A DNA stretch of 53,896 bases. It comes from an uncultured Methanobrevibacter sp. GTDB lineage: Archaea; Methanobacteriota; Methanobacteria; Methanobacteriales; Methanobacteriaceae. The notes beneath the pieces were generated by a model. The model saw only the letters and a program-made list of their open reading frames with translations. It had not been told where the DNA came from and did not search any database. A program made the translations under genes and the position numbers. This document shows positions 18,526 through 27,014 of this stretch, piece by piece (the stretch's first letter is position 1; each line of letters starts with the position of its first letter). The stretch spans positions 1 to 53,896 of the forward strand of contig NZ_CALDKF010000014.1 of assembly GCF_937898925.1 (NCBI RefSeq), given 5' to 3'.

Positions 18526-18660
18526 ATGGCAAGATGTCCAAGATGTGGTTCTGAAGCTATTGAAGAGATCAACTACAATACATACAAATGTCATGAATGC
18601 GGATATATGATTAGAAATCCTGATGATTTGGATTTAGCCGATGAAGAGTATGGCTATTGA
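18526..18660 (+). CDS. Small zinc-ribbon protein, 44 aa
   Basis: A 44-residue frame has two CxxC pairs, CPRC at residues 4-7 and CHEC near 23-26, separated by about 16 residues, then an acidic tail. This is a minimal zinc ribbon, possibly for nucleic-acid or protein contacts. The ribosome binding site AGGAGGGTGAT is one of the strongest in the window, and a TATA-like TTTTATAAAC lies at about 18472-18481. The function is unknown. Confidence 0.75.
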   Translation: MARCPRCGSEAIEEINYNTYKCHECGYMIRNPDDLDLADEEYGY

Positions 18661-18825
18661 TTTTGATTTCTTATTAATTTTTTTAATTTTTATTTAATTT
18701 TTATCTTCTTTTTTTCATTTTTATAGTATTGTAATGTTTTTAAAAAAAGTTTTTATTTAAATAATGCATGAAAAAATCTTAAAAAAAAGAATAAGTAGCA
18801 GTTAAAAACTGCTTTAATTTTTAAT

Positions 18826-19254
18826 CTAACCTTGTACGGTCACTTTTAACATTTTATCCCCAGCACGAATGGAATTTACAACATCCATCCCTTCGATAAC
18901 TTGTCCGAACACTGTGTGAACACCATCTAAGTGAGGTTGTGGACTGTGAGTGATAAAGAATTGGCTTCCACCGGTGTCTTTACCTGCGTGTGCCATGGAT
19001 AATGCTCCAGTTCCATGTTTGTGTGGGTTTCCTTCAGTTTCACATTTGATAGTGTATCCAGGACCGCCGGTACCGTTACCGATAGGACATCCACCTTGAA
19101 TTACAAAGTTAGGGATAACTCTATGGAAGGTTAAACCATCATAGAATCCGCTGTTTGCTAATTTTTCAAAGTTTGCTACAGTTCCAGGAGCTTCATTAGG
19201 GAATAATTCCAATACGATGTCTCCTTTTTCAGTTTCAATAATTGCTTTTTTCAT
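18826..19254 (-). CDS. Cyclophilin-type peptidyl-prolyl cis-trans isomerase
   Basis: The 142-residue protein has the cyclophilin core: FHRVIPNFVIQGG with the catalytic Arg, GTGALSMAHAG and SQFFITHSPQPHLDG. It speeds up proline isomerisation during protein folding, probably in the cytoplasm as no signal peptide is seen. I chose the ATG at 19254 because GTGATTATA directly upstream serves as the ribosome binding site; an in-frame GTG at 19263 would lie inside it. Confidence 0.95.
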   Translation of the reverse strand: MKKAIIETEKGDIVLELFPNEAPGTVANFEKLANSGFYDGLTFHRVIPNFVIQGGCPIGNGTGGPGYTIKCETEGNPHKHGTGALSMAHAGKDTGGSQFFITHSPQPHLDGVHTVFGQVIEGMDVVNSIRAGDKMLKVTVQG

Positions 19255-19382
19255 TATAATCACGTTTCAATTGTTTAATGATAGTTTTTTTTATTTTGTT
19301 TAAAACATATTTTTAAAACATATTTTAAAAAATACTATTTATAATTTATTTTACTTAATATTTAAACTATTTTAAATTAAAA

Positions 19383-20426
19383 TTAATCTACTTTTATCTC
19401 ACCAGATAATATCTTTTTATAATCTTCATAGTTTTTCTTCAAGAGTTCTGGGATGTCCAATTCGTATGGGCATCTGCTTACGCATTGCCTGCATTCTGTG
19501 CACTCTTCAATCTTCTTCATCTTCTCTTGAGACTCTGGAGTGAGACTTGGAGCTGATGGGAATCTTCTAATCCATAAGGACATTCTAGCGCATTGGAATA
19601 TTTCAATTCCTTCAGGACAAGGCATGCAGTATCCGCAGCCTCTGCAGAAATCTCCTTGCAATTCCTCTCTTTCTTTTTTGATGATTTCCTCCAATTCGTT
19701 ATCAAGAGCCGGTTCATCTTTCATATAGGATAGGAACTCATCAAGTTCAGACATTCTTTGGACTCCCCAGATAGGAACCACATTATCAAAGCTATTTATG
19801 TAAGCGTAAGCTGCTTTAGAGCTCCCAATCAATCCTCCACTCATTGCTTTCATTGCAATGAAACCTACATTGTTTGCTCTTGCCATTTCAACAATAGCAA
19901 GTTCCTTTGGACCTGTAAGGTAGGAAAATGGGAATTGGATGGTTTCGTATAATCCGCTTTCAATAGCTTCCTTAGCAAGCTCTGCCTTATGGGATGTAAA
20001 GCCGATGTGTCTTATGATTCCCTCATCATAGAGATCGAATAATGCATCATATGCTCCGCTCCCATCACCTTCAGTAGGGCAGAATGATGGGTTGTGGATT
20101 TGATAAAGGTCAATGTAATCAGTGCCAAGATTGTCAAGGCTTACTTTAATGTCCTTTTCAATATCCTTTCTGTTTTCCCCTTGGGTTTTTGTAGCTATTA
20201 TTATGCTTTCCCTCGGGTACTTTTCATTGAATCCTTCAAAAGCATAGTTTAGCTTTTCTTCACTATCGGTGTATGCTCTTGCAGTATCATAAAAGTTAAT
20301 TCCATTTGCATAAGCCTTTTGAACGATTTCTTTGGTTTCATCAAATGAAGCCCTTTGAATAGGGAGAGCTCCAAAACCGTTCTTTTCTATCTTTAGTCCA
20401 GTTTTGCCAAGTATTATCTGTGCCAT
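19383..20426 (-). CDS. Aldo/keto reductase with C-terminal 4Fe-4S ferredoxin domain
   Basis: Residues 1-260 form an aldo/keto reductase TIM barrel, with DTARAY carrying the catalytic-region Asp and Tyr, a Lys in ATKTQG and a YQIHNP segment. The C-terminal region has two cysteine clusters, CRGCGYCMPCP and CTECRQCVSRCP, of the 4Fe-4S type. Such fusions occur in anaerobes and probably link the reductase to ferredoxin-like electron transfer. The substrate is unknown. The ATG at 20426 was chosen over one nine codons upstream because the barrel's first strand starts right after it. Confidence 0.88.
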   Translation of the reverse strand: MAQIILGKTGLKIEKNGFGALPIQRASFDETKEIVQKAYANGINFYDTARAYTDSEEKLNYAFEGFNEKYPRESIIIATKTQGENRKDIEKDIKVSLDNLGTDYIDLYQIHNPSFCPTEGDGSGAYDALFDLYDEGIIRHIGFTSHKAELAKEAIESGLYETIQFPFSYLTGPKELAIVEMARANNVGFIAMKAMSGGLIGSSKAAYAYINSFDNVVPIWGVQRMSELDEFLSYMKDEPALDNELEEIIKKEREELQGDFCRGCGYCMPCPEGIEIFQCARMSLWIRRFPSAPSLTPESQEKMKKIEECTECRQCVSRCPYELDIPELLKKNYEDYKKILSGEIKVD

Positions 20427-20640
20427 ATAATCAATCCGAATATTTTCTATCACTTATTTTGAAATATTTCTTTAATCCATAATTGTCTTTAATTTAATTA
20501 ATCTTTAATTATTTTTTTATATTATAAACTATAAATATAATTGTGTTAAATTATTTATAACTTTTACAATTGATTAATTAATCGATTATTTAAACATTTC
20601 AATTTTACTAAATAATTTTAAGAATTAGGAGTTTTTATTT

Positions 20641-21816
20641 ATGAATACACAAGAAATCATTGATATTGAAGATAAATATTTCATTAACACATTCAACAGA
20701 GTCCCAATCGTGCTTGACCATGGAGAAGGGGTTAAGGTATGGGATATTGACGGTAACGAGTATCTGGACTTTTTGGCGGGAATTGCTGTAAACTGTTTAG
20801 GTCACAATCATCCTAAGCTTGTGAAAGCTATTCAAGATCAAGCTGAAAAGCTCATTCACATTTCAAGCATTTACTACAATGAGCCTGCTACCCTTTATGC
20901 TAAAAGATTGGTGGATGCTACAAATTTCGATAGAATTTTCTTTGCAAACTCCGGTGCTGAAGCTAATGAGGGAGCACTTAAGCTTGCTATAAAATACAGC
21001 GGAAAGCATGAAGTGTTATTCTGTGGGGACTCATTCCATGGAAGAACTTTCTTGACATTGTCTGTAACCGATCACCCAGAATACAGTGCACCTTACACAG
21101 AAAACTTGCCAAAAGGATTCAAGAAAGTTGAATTCGGCAATTTGGACAGTGTAAAGGAAGCTATCACTGAAAACACTGCAGCTATTATCATTGAGCCTGT
21201 TCAAGGTGAAGGTGGAGTTAATGTAGCAAGTGCAGAGTTCTACAAAGGATTGAATGACTTATGTAAGGAAAAAGGAGTCTTAATCATTGTAGATGAAGTT
21301 CAATCCGGTTTCGGAAGATGCGGTGCAATGTTTGCTCATGAATTGTTCGGAATAGATGCAGATATCATGACTGTGGCTAAAGGTATTGGTGGAGGATTCC
21401 CAATGGCAGCATTCTTGGCAAAAGAGGATGTGGCTGGTGGTTTTGTACCTGGTGACCATGGTACAACCTTTGCAGGAAGTCCTCTTGCAGGTGCAGCAGC
21501 AAATGCAGTCTTTGATGTGTTTGAAGAGGAAAACCTTGTAGAGCACAGTAAGGAAATGGGTGAATACTTCCTTAAAAAATTAACTGAATTGAAAGAGAAA
21601 TACGATTTCATCACCGATGCAAGAGGCTCTGGTCTTTTGGTAGGTTTGGAACTTAACTTTGAAGGGGCAGATATAGTTGGCAAAATGCTTGAAGAAGGAT
21701 TCTTGATCAACTGTACAGCAGGAAACGTATTAAGGTTTGCACCTCCTTTAGTGGTTAAGGAAGAGGAAATTGATGCACTTGTGGGAGCACTTGATAAGGT
21801 ATTCGCTTCCCTTTAA
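20641..21816 (+). CDS. argD: Acetylornithine aminotransferase ArgD
   Basis: ArgD is a class III PLP aminotransferase in arginine synthesis that converts N-acetylglutamate semialdehyde to acetylornithine. The 391-residue sequence has the NSGAEANEGA cofactor loop, a SFHGRT motif, IVDEVQSGFGR with the PLP-binding Asp, and a TVAKGIGGG segment with the Schiff-base Lys. A close relative in lysine synthesis (DapC-type activity) cannot be excluded. The start follows TTAGGAGTTTTTATTT. It is divergent from the aldo/keto reductase gene. Confidence 0.92.
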   Translation: MNTQEIIDIEDKYFINTFNRVPIVLDHGEGVKVWDIDGNEYLDFLAGIAVNCLGHNHPKLVKAIQDQAEKLIHISSIYYNEPATLYAKRLVDATNFDRIFFANSGAEANEGALKLAIKYSGKHEVLFCGDSFHGRTFLTLSVTDHPEYSAPYTENLPKGFKKVEFGNLDSVKEAITENTAAIIIEPVQGEGGVNVASAEFYKGLNDLCKEKGVLIIVDEVQSGFGRCGAMFAHELFGIDADIMTVAKGIGGGFPMAAFLAKEDVAGGFVPGDHGTTFAGSPLAGAAANAVFDVFEEENLVEHSKEMGEYFLKKLTELKEKYDFITDARGSGLLVGLELNFEGADIVGKMLEEGFLINCTAGNVLRFAPPLVVKEEEIDALVGALDKVFASL

Positions 21817-22048
21817 ACAGTCTCATTTTTCTTTAATTTTTCTTTTTTATTTATTTCATTTTTTATTTATTTATCTATTATTTCCTATTTTTACCTATTT
21901 TTTCTTTTTTAAGCTTTAAATCCTTTTAATAGTTATTTTAATCAGTTTTATCAGATTATTCAAACTTAATTTACTTAATATTCAATAATTTTTTAGTTAA
22001 GTTTAATTATTAAAAAAGTAAAATAATAATTATTTATAAGGGGTTGTT

Positions 22049-23191
22049 ATTATAAGATTCATTAATTTAATTTTAAAAAATCCATTTAGGAATAAGACCC
22101 GTAGTGCATTGTCCATTATTGGTATTGCTATAGGGATTACCACTATTGTGGCATTGGGCCTTATCACTACTGGAATGGAGGACTCAGTTCAAACTTCGCT
22201 GAATGATGTTGGTGCTGAGATAACTGTCAGCAATTCCAGTTCTGTCAGCACAAACACAGGTATGATAGACAGTGAAATAGTTGAAGAGATGAAAAATAGG
22301 ACTGGAGTCATAGATGCTGCAGGTTCGCTAACGGTCACTGAAATGAATATGGATCGGCTGAAATCAGGCAGTTCAGATTCCAGAAACAGTTTCGCAACCA
22401 CTGTTGTAGGATTGGCACCTGAGAAACTTTATATGATGGGAATTAAGAACATTGACGGTAAAGTGTATGAAAATGGCTCTAGAGATGCAATTGTTGGAGC
22501 GGAATACGCTGAACTAAATAATGTAAGCCGTGGAGATGACATTACCTTACAAGGCAAGGAATTTAATGTTTCAGGAATCTTTGAGACTGGAAGTCCATTT
22601 GTAGACAGTGGAATTTATGTTCCATTGGATACTTTGCAGGATATAACAGATAAGGATGGAGTTTCACGTATTCTTGTAAAAACAGGTGAAGATGTAAACG
22701 ATTCAGCAATCAGTGAAAAAATTGAAGAGGATTATGAGAACTTTACAACTTTGACCAGTGAGGAAATCTCTTCAATAGCTAATGATGTTTTAGGAATATT
22801 GGACACTGCCACCCTAGCAGTTTCAGCTCTTGCAATCATTGTAGGGGCAATTGGAATCATAAATACAATGGTCATGGCTGTTTATGAAAGGACAAAGGAA
22901 ATCGGTGTTTTAAAGTCTGTGGGCTGGAAATCCAGAAAGATCTTAACAATGATTTTAGGTGAGACATTGGTACTGACAACCTTATCTGGAATAATAGGAT
23001 CAATATTTGGAATATTGATACCTGAAGTTGGCCTTAGATTGTTTGATGTTACAGATTTTGCATTAGGTTACTCTCCTAAGACATTCATTCTCGCATTTGG
23101 AATTACAATTATCGTTGGAATAATCGGTGGAATCTATCCTGCTTATAAGGCATCCAAGCTTGCTCCAACAGAAGCATTGAGGTATGAATAG
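22049..23191 (+). CDS. MacB/FtsX-type ABC transporter permease, apparent AUU (or AUA) start
   Basis: The permease has one N-terminal membrane helix, an extracytoplasmic domain of about 200 residues, and three C-terminal helices, typical of MacB/LolC-type exporters. The family's conserved N-terminus (LILKNPFRNKTRSALSIIG) is encoded here but no ATG, GTG or TTG precedes it. After an in-frame stop at 22037 the candidates are ATT at 22049 or ATA at 22052, 5 or 8 bases after AAGGGG. The first conventional codon, TTG at 22109, has no ribosome binding site and would cut into helix 1. The ATPase gene follows 8 bases later. Confidence 0.82.
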   Translation: MIRFINLILKNPFRNKTRSALSIIGIAIGITTIVALGLITTGMEDSVQTSLNDVGAEITVSNSSSVSTNTGMIDSEIVEEMKNRTGVIDAAGSLTVTEMNMDRLKSGSSDSRNSFATTVVGLAPEKLYMMGIKNIDGKVYENGSRDAIVGAEYAELNNVSRGDDITLQGKEFNVSGIFETGSPFVDSGIYVPLDTLQDITDKDGVSRILVKTGEDVNDSAISEKIEEDYENFTTLTSEEISSIANDVLGILDTATLAVSALAIIVGAIGIINTMVMAVYERTKEIGVLKSVGWKSRKILTMILGETLVLTTLSGIIGSIFGILIPEVGLRLFDVTDFALGYSPKTFILAFGITIIVGIIGGIYPAYKASKLAPTEALRYE

Positions 23192-23199
23192 GTGATTTT

Positions 23200-23973
23200 A
23201 TGGATGATTACATAGAAAATGAGAATGCATATCCTGATGATGAATATATCTATAATGAAACATTCATCGGTGAGGATGGTGAGGAATATTATTATGAAGA
23301 GCCATTAATCAGCCTATTTGATGTTGTAAAGGAATACGATAAAGGAACTGTTAAGGCATTGAATGGAATAAACCTGGATATTTTTGAAGGGGAATTTGTA
23401 TCCATCATTGGGCCTTCAGGTTCTGGAAAATCCACCCTTTTGAATATGCTTGGCGCTTTGGATAAGCCTACAAGAGGAAAGATCTACATTGATGGCATTG
23501 ACCTTGTTAAAGAGAAGGATTTAAGCGAATTCAGACAGGAAAAAATAGGCTTTGTTTTCCAATTGCATAACCTGATTCCTAACTTGTCTGTTTTTGACAA
23601 TGTCCAGATTCCACTGCTTCCTACTGGAATGTCAAATAAGGAGATGAAGGAAAAAGCAAGTGAAATCATCCGCGCTGTAGGTTTGGAGGATAAGAAAAAG
23701 CAAAGGCCTAATAAGTTGTCTGGTGGTCAACGTCAAAGGGTAGCTATTGCAAGGGCATTGGTGAATAACCCATCTATAATTTTAGCAGACGAACCAACTG
23801 GTTCTCTTGATTCAAAGACAGGAGAAATGATATTGAATCTGCTTATGGAAATGCATGAGCGTTATAATGTGACTTTGATTATAGTTACTCATGACAATGG
23901 TGTTGCCGCTTTGGCAGAGAGAACCATAAAAATCAAGGATGGTCAAGTGATAGAGGATAAATACAATTACTAG
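23200..23973 (+). CDS. ABC transporter ATP-binding protein (MacB/LolD type)
   Basis: This is the ATPase partner of the upstream permease. Walker A GPSGSGKST, the signature LSGGQRQRVAIARAL, Walker B ILADEPTGSLD and the H-loop VTHD are all present. About 35 extra residues at the N-terminus are very acidic and Tyr-rich, beyond the usual start of this family. The start follows AGGTGATTTT, 8 bases after the permease stop, so the two form an operon. The transported molecule is unknown; MacB-like systems act on peptides, lipoproteins or drugs. Confidence 0.93.
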   Translation: MDDYIENENAYPDDEYIYNETFIGEDGEEYYYEEPLISLFDVVKEYDKGTVKALNGINLDIFEGEFVSIIGPSGSGKSTLLNMLGALDKPTRGKIYIDGIDLVKEKDLSEFRQEKIGFVFQLHNLIPNLSVFDNVQIPLLPTGMSNKEMKEKASEIIRAVGLEDKKKQRPNKLSGGQRQRVAIARALVNNPSIILADEPTGSLDSKTGEMILNLLMEMHERYNVTLIIVTHDNGVAALAERTIKIKDGQVIEDKYNY

Positions 23974-24034
23974 TATTTTTCTCGCTTTTTATTTTTTTAA
24001 CATTTTATTTTTCTAAGAGGTAATCGTGATTATT

Positions 24035-25036
24035 ATGAAGGATATATTTGATGAATGTAGTTTAGGGGATTTAAAGCTAAAAAGCCGTATTGTAAGAACT
24101 GGAACTTGGGAAAGACAAACCGAAGATGGTGGATTCTTAAAGAGTGAAGTCTTTGACAGATATGAAAAGATGGCTAAAAGTGGTGTAGGATTAATCAATT
24201 CAGAAATGTTTGTATTTGATCCAAGAGACAGATTTGCCGAGTACTGCAATAATGTGAATTATAGAGGTTTTGTAAAGGACTATAAGGAAATTACAGACAT
24301 CTGTCATAATCATGATGTGCCGGTTCTTGGCCAATTAGCTTTCTTTTATTATAATGATGGTTTGAATCAAAAGGTGGAAGCGAATGACATTAGCTTGGAA
24401 GGAATTAGACGTCTTCAGGCAGATGTTATCATGGCCGCTAAGAAGTTCTCATTTGCAGGATTTGATGGAATGCAAATAGACATTGGAAACAATTTTTATC
24501 TTGCTAAATTTATAAATCCTTATTTCAATCAAAGAAAAGACCAATATGGTGGCAATACAGAAAATCGTGTAAGAATCTGTTCAGAGATAATCAAGGTTCT
24601 TAAAAAGACTATGGATTTCCATGTCAGTTGCAGAATAAATCCTTGGGATGTCAGGAAAAATGGAATGACTCCTGAAGAAAGTATCAAGGTTGCAAAGGAA
24701 CTTGAAAAGGCAGGTGTCGATAGCATTCAATTGACTGCAAGGACAATATCCTATCTTTATGATGGCAATGATAGAAATCCGTTCCTTGTGTATGTGGATA
24801 AGTTAATAGATGAAGTGGATGTTCCAATCATTTTAGGTGGTTCAATGAGGGATATGAAATCAATGAATGATGTTTTAAATGATTCAAAAGTAGAATTCTT
24901 ATCCATGTCTAAGCCATTTGTAGCACAGCCAGACTTCTTGGCTGATTGGAAAGCAAATGGCGATGGAGTTTCAATTTGTCAAAGCTGCAATAACTGTTAC
25001 TCCAAAAAAGAGAGCACTTGTTTTAAATTTAAATAA
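24035..25036 (+). CDS. Old Yellow Enzyme-like FMN oxidoreductase
   Basis: The 333-residue TIM-barrel flavoprotein resembles NADH:flavin oxidoreductases: an N-terminal SRIVRTGTWE strand, a barrel segment with FDGMQIDIG, an NPYFNQRKDQYGGNTENRV motif typical of the family, and an ILGGSM phosphate-binding loop. It ends in a cysteine cluster (CQSCNNCYS and one more Cys), perhaps binding iron-sulfur as in larger 2,4-dienoyl-CoA reductase-like members. The substrate is unknown. The start was set at 24035 behind GTGATTATT. Confidence 0.85.
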   Translation: MKDIFDECSLGDLKLKSRIVRTGTWERQTEDGGFLKSEVFDRYEKMAKSGVGLINSEMFVFDPRDRFAEYCNNVNYRGFVKDYKEITDICHNHDVPVLGQLAFFYYNDGLNQKVEANDISLEGIRRLQADVIMAAKKFSFAGFDGMQIDIGNNFYLAKFINPYFNQRKDQYGGNTENRVRICSEIIKVLKKTMDFHVSCRINPWDVRKNGMTPEESIKVAKELEKAGVDSIQLTARTISYLYDGNDRNPFLVYVDKLIDEVDVPIILGGSMRDMKSMNDVLNDSKVEFLSMSKPFVAQPDFLADWKANGDGVSICQSCNNCYSKKESTCFKFK

Positions 25037-25165
25037 TTTATAATTTCTCTTTTTTCTTTATTTTTTTATTAATTCTTTATTTTTTCTTATTTTTTTCTTA
25101 TTTTAGTTGCTATTTTCTTATTTTTTTAAAAAATTATTTAAGTATTCTAAAGCAAACTATATTTT

Positions 25166-25810
25166 ATGCAAATAAAAAAGATTTCAAGATATGTCATTTA
25201 TTTAATTTCACTATTTTTCATATCTTTAGGAGCAGCGATATCCATCAAGGCTAATTTAGGAACTTCTCCAATAATTTGCCTTCCTTATGTTTCAAGCTTG
25301 ATTTTGAAAATGAGTGTTGGAACTGTCTGCTTGATCTTTAACGTTATTTTTATAGCTGTTCAGGTAATCCTTTTAAGAAGTGGGTTTGAAAGGAGACAGT
25401 ATTTGCAGATAGTTGTGGGAACAATCTTCTCCCTTTCCATAGACTTTTCAATGATGTTGGTGAGTTTCCTGAATCCTGCAGATTATTTAAGTCAATTTGC
25501 AACACTTCTCTTAAGTTGTCTAGTGGTTGCATTTGGTGTGATGCTTGAGGTTCAAACAGAAGTGGTTTATCTTCCTCCTGATGGAATAATCGTAGCCATT
25601 TCAAAGGTTCTAAAAAAGGAGTTTCCAAAGGTAAAGCCATTTGTTGACACAAGCTTTGTACTTACTGCAGCTATCTTGTCAATTGTATTCTTAGGATACC
25701 TTGCAGGAGTTCGTGAAGGAACAATCATTTCTGCTCTAATAATTGGGCCTATTGTAAAGGTTCTTCAAACTTATTTAAATCCTTATGTTGAACGCTTATA
25801 TGAAAAATAA
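25166..25810 (+). CDS. YczE/YitT-type five-helix membrane protein
   Basis: The 214-residue protein has about five hydrophobic segments and the typical GAAISIKANLGTSPI loop after helix 1, as in YczE/YyaS membrane proteins. A VYLPPDGI segment and a lysine-rich VKPFVD loop follow. The function of the family is not known. No Shine-Dalgarno is visible and the sequence just upstream is a T/A-rich promoter-like stretch, so the mRNA may be leaderless. It converges with a Nudix gene. Confidence 0.75.
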   Translation: MQIKKISRYVIYLISLFFISLGAAISIKANLGTSPIICLPYVSSLILKMSVGTVCLIFNVIFIAVQVILLRSGFERRQYLQIVVGTIFSLSIDFSMMLVSFLNPADYLSQFATLLLSCLVVAFGVMLEVQTEVVYLPPDGIIVAISKVLKKEFPKVKPFVDTSFVLTAAILSIVFLGYLAGVREGTIISALIIGPIVKVLQTYLNPYVERLYEK

Positions 25811-25867
25811 TATGCTTGTTTTAAAAAAAGTTTAATGTAGATTAATAAAAAAATAATTGAGATTAAT

Positions 25868-26305
25868 TCAAATCTCAAAATCTCTTTTTTCCAAAGTTTT
25901 TCTAAGTGTAGGAGTAAGCATATCCTCATTGTAAAGCTCTTTCAATTCTTCAATGTCTACCCATTTGAAATCATCATGCTCATCGCTAATCTGAAGCTCT
26001 CCACTTAGTATTTCAAGATTCATCATCAATTGCACTGTACTTATAGGTTGGTTTGTTCTTCTGCTAATGAATTCATCTTGCACAACTTCAAACAAGCTTT
26101 CTATATTAACATCAAGGTTAGTCTCTTCCTTGAATTCCCTTATCAATGCCACATCAAAGAACTCTCCAGGGTCCACTTTTCCTCCAGGGAGTTCATACTT
26201 ATGAGGATTGTTTCTTGATTTTGGATGTCTCCTGAGGATTAATATCTTATCTTCCTTTTTAACTACTCCTCTTACAGTCAATCCCCAGTCTTTTTTGCCA
26301 TTCAT
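25868..26305 (-). CDS. Nudix hydrolase
   Basis: A canonical Nudix box, GGKVDPGEFFDVALIREFKE followed by ETNL, sits at about residues 43-65 of 145. The N-terminal strand (VRGVVKKEDKILILRR) fits the NTP-pyrophosphohydrolase type. It hydrolyses a nucleoside diphosphate linked to another moiety; the substrate cannot be assigned. The minus-strand start follows an AGGTGAGAAA-type ribosome binding site. Confidence 0.88.
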   Translation of the reverse strand: MNGKKDWGLTVRGVVKKEDKILILRRHPKSRNNPHKYELPGGKVDPGEFFDVALIREFKEETNLDVNIESLFEVVQDEFISRRTNQPISTVQLMMNLEILSGELQISDEHDDFKWVDIEELKELYNEDMLTPTLRKTLEKRDFEI

Positions 26306-26380
26306 TTTCTCACCTATGAAAATCTATTAGATTATAATATTGCTTTTATTTCGTTATTTTAGTCTTTAACTTTGATTAGA

Positions 26381-26388
26381 TTTATATA
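26381..26388 (+). promoter_or_regulatory. TATA element of predicted small RNA
   Basis: TTTATATA is followed at the usual archaeal distance (about 25 bases) by position 26410, where the 5' hairpin of the predicted small RNA begins. No start codon with a ribosome binding site and a frame longer than seven codons follows, so the promoter is best explained by a noncoding transcript. Confidence 0.5.
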
Positions 26389-26409
26389 TTATGATGTTTA
26401 AAGTATTTT

Positions 26410-26510
26410 TAAGGAGTTTTTCTCTTTGAGTAAATCTCCAATTATCTGAAATGGTAAGGTTTTTGAATTCTTTTGAATTCACTAAACCTTGATAATTTTT
26501 TACTTTTTTT
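26410..26510 (+). ncRNA. Predicted antisense small RNA against the micropeptide leader
   Basis: Three parts are seen. First, a 5' hairpin at 26413-26439: GGAG pairs with CTCC, TTT with AAA and CTC with GAG, separated by two T-T mismatches. Second, an exposed segment, TTATCTGAAATGGTA at 26442-26456. Third, a hairpin at 26456-26490 followed by a T-run. The exposed segment is perfectly complementary to 26668-26682, just upstream of the Shine-Dalgarno of the 24-residue peptide gene. Its CTCC (26436-26439) can also pair with GGAG of that site (26686-26689). A repressor of translation is inferred. A single longer transcript folding on itself is the alternative. Confidence 0.5.
26456..26510 (+). terminator. 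Hairpin plus T-run ending the small RNA
   Basis: AAGGTTT (26456-26462) pairs with AAACCTT (26484-26490). After an internal loop, GAATTC (26465-26470) pairs with GAATTC (26475-26480) around a TTTT loop. T-runs follow at 26495-26501 and 26504-26510. Archaeal RNA polymerase stops mainly at T-runs; the hairpin would also protect a small RNA 3' end. Confidence 0.5.
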
Positions 26511-26608
26511 ATAATTCTTTAATTTAATTATTTTTTTCAATATAAATGTAATTTTCTATTTTTAAGTCAATATAATTGTTATTTTTAAATTTAAAGTTCA
26601 TAAAATCG

Positions 26609-26617
26609 TTATATTTA
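26609..26617 (+). promoter_or_regulatory. TATA element of the micropeptide mRNA
   Basis: TTATATTTA lies about 25 bases before position 26640, which predicts a leader of about 58 nt. The leader contains a small AGGT/ACCT hairpin (26645-26658) and then the sequence complementary to the upstream small RNA. A separate promoter for the peptide supports two transcripts rather than one. Confidence 0.45.
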
Positions 26618-26697
26618 TTAATAGCCATTTAAAAATTATTTTTTAGGTTTCACTACCTTAAAAAGAATACCATTTCAGATAAAAAGGAGGAAAAATC

Positions 26698-26772
26698 ATG
26701 GAATTTAATTTCAAACAATTTTTATTGTTATTAATTCTATTCATACAAATGATTTTATTGTTTGTTGAATAA
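26698..26772 (+). CDS. Single-helix hydrophobic micropeptide, 24 aa
   Basis: The frame follows AAAAAGGAGGAAAAATC, a near-perfect Shine-Dalgarno with 7-base spacing. The peptide starts Met-Glu-Phe-Asn-Phe-Lys and then forms one membrane helix (about residues 7-23) made of Leu, Ile, Phe and Val with a central Gln, ending in Glu. Length, composition and a strong ribosome binding site under apparent antisense control resemble bacterial type I toxins such as TisB or ShoB, or regulatory membrane peptides. No homologue is recognised. A weak TACC-TTA-GGTA hairpin and a T-run at 26843-26849 may end the mRNA. The gene is too short for length-based gene calling. Confidence 0.6.
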   Translation: MEFNFKQFLLLLILFIQMILLFVE

Positions 26773-26958
26773 ATGATTTTTTAGACAGTCGAATTTTACA
26801 AAAAGTTCTTAGTTTTACTCTTACCTTAGGTAGGCTTTCATCCTTTTTTTAAATAGTTTATTTCATATTTTTCTCAAGTCGGCTAATCGATTTCCTTAAA
26901 TAATTTTATATATTAGTTTAAATAGATATTTATTGAAAACTTATTTTTAGATTATTAT

Positions 26959-26984
26959 AGATAATTATTCGAAGATAATTATTC
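26959..26984 (+). repeat. Direct repeat in the lysA leader
   Basis: AGATAATTATTC occurs at 26959-26970 and again at 26973-26984, a 14-base period, downstream of a TATA-like TTTTATATATTA (about 26904-26915). The position between promoter and ribosome binding site fits an operator or an RNA element controlling the lysA-dapF operon; this is inference. Confidence 0.4.
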
Positions 26985-27014
26985 ATTATACATTAGTTTT
27001 ATCGGAGGCGCAAA

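Noticed and set aside
26442..26682. The 15-base inverted repeat as a transposon end or a single large stem-loop
   Set aside because: No transposase, target duplication or extended homology flanks it. Separate TATA boxes and a terminator between the arms fit two transcripts better, though one long transcript is not excluded.
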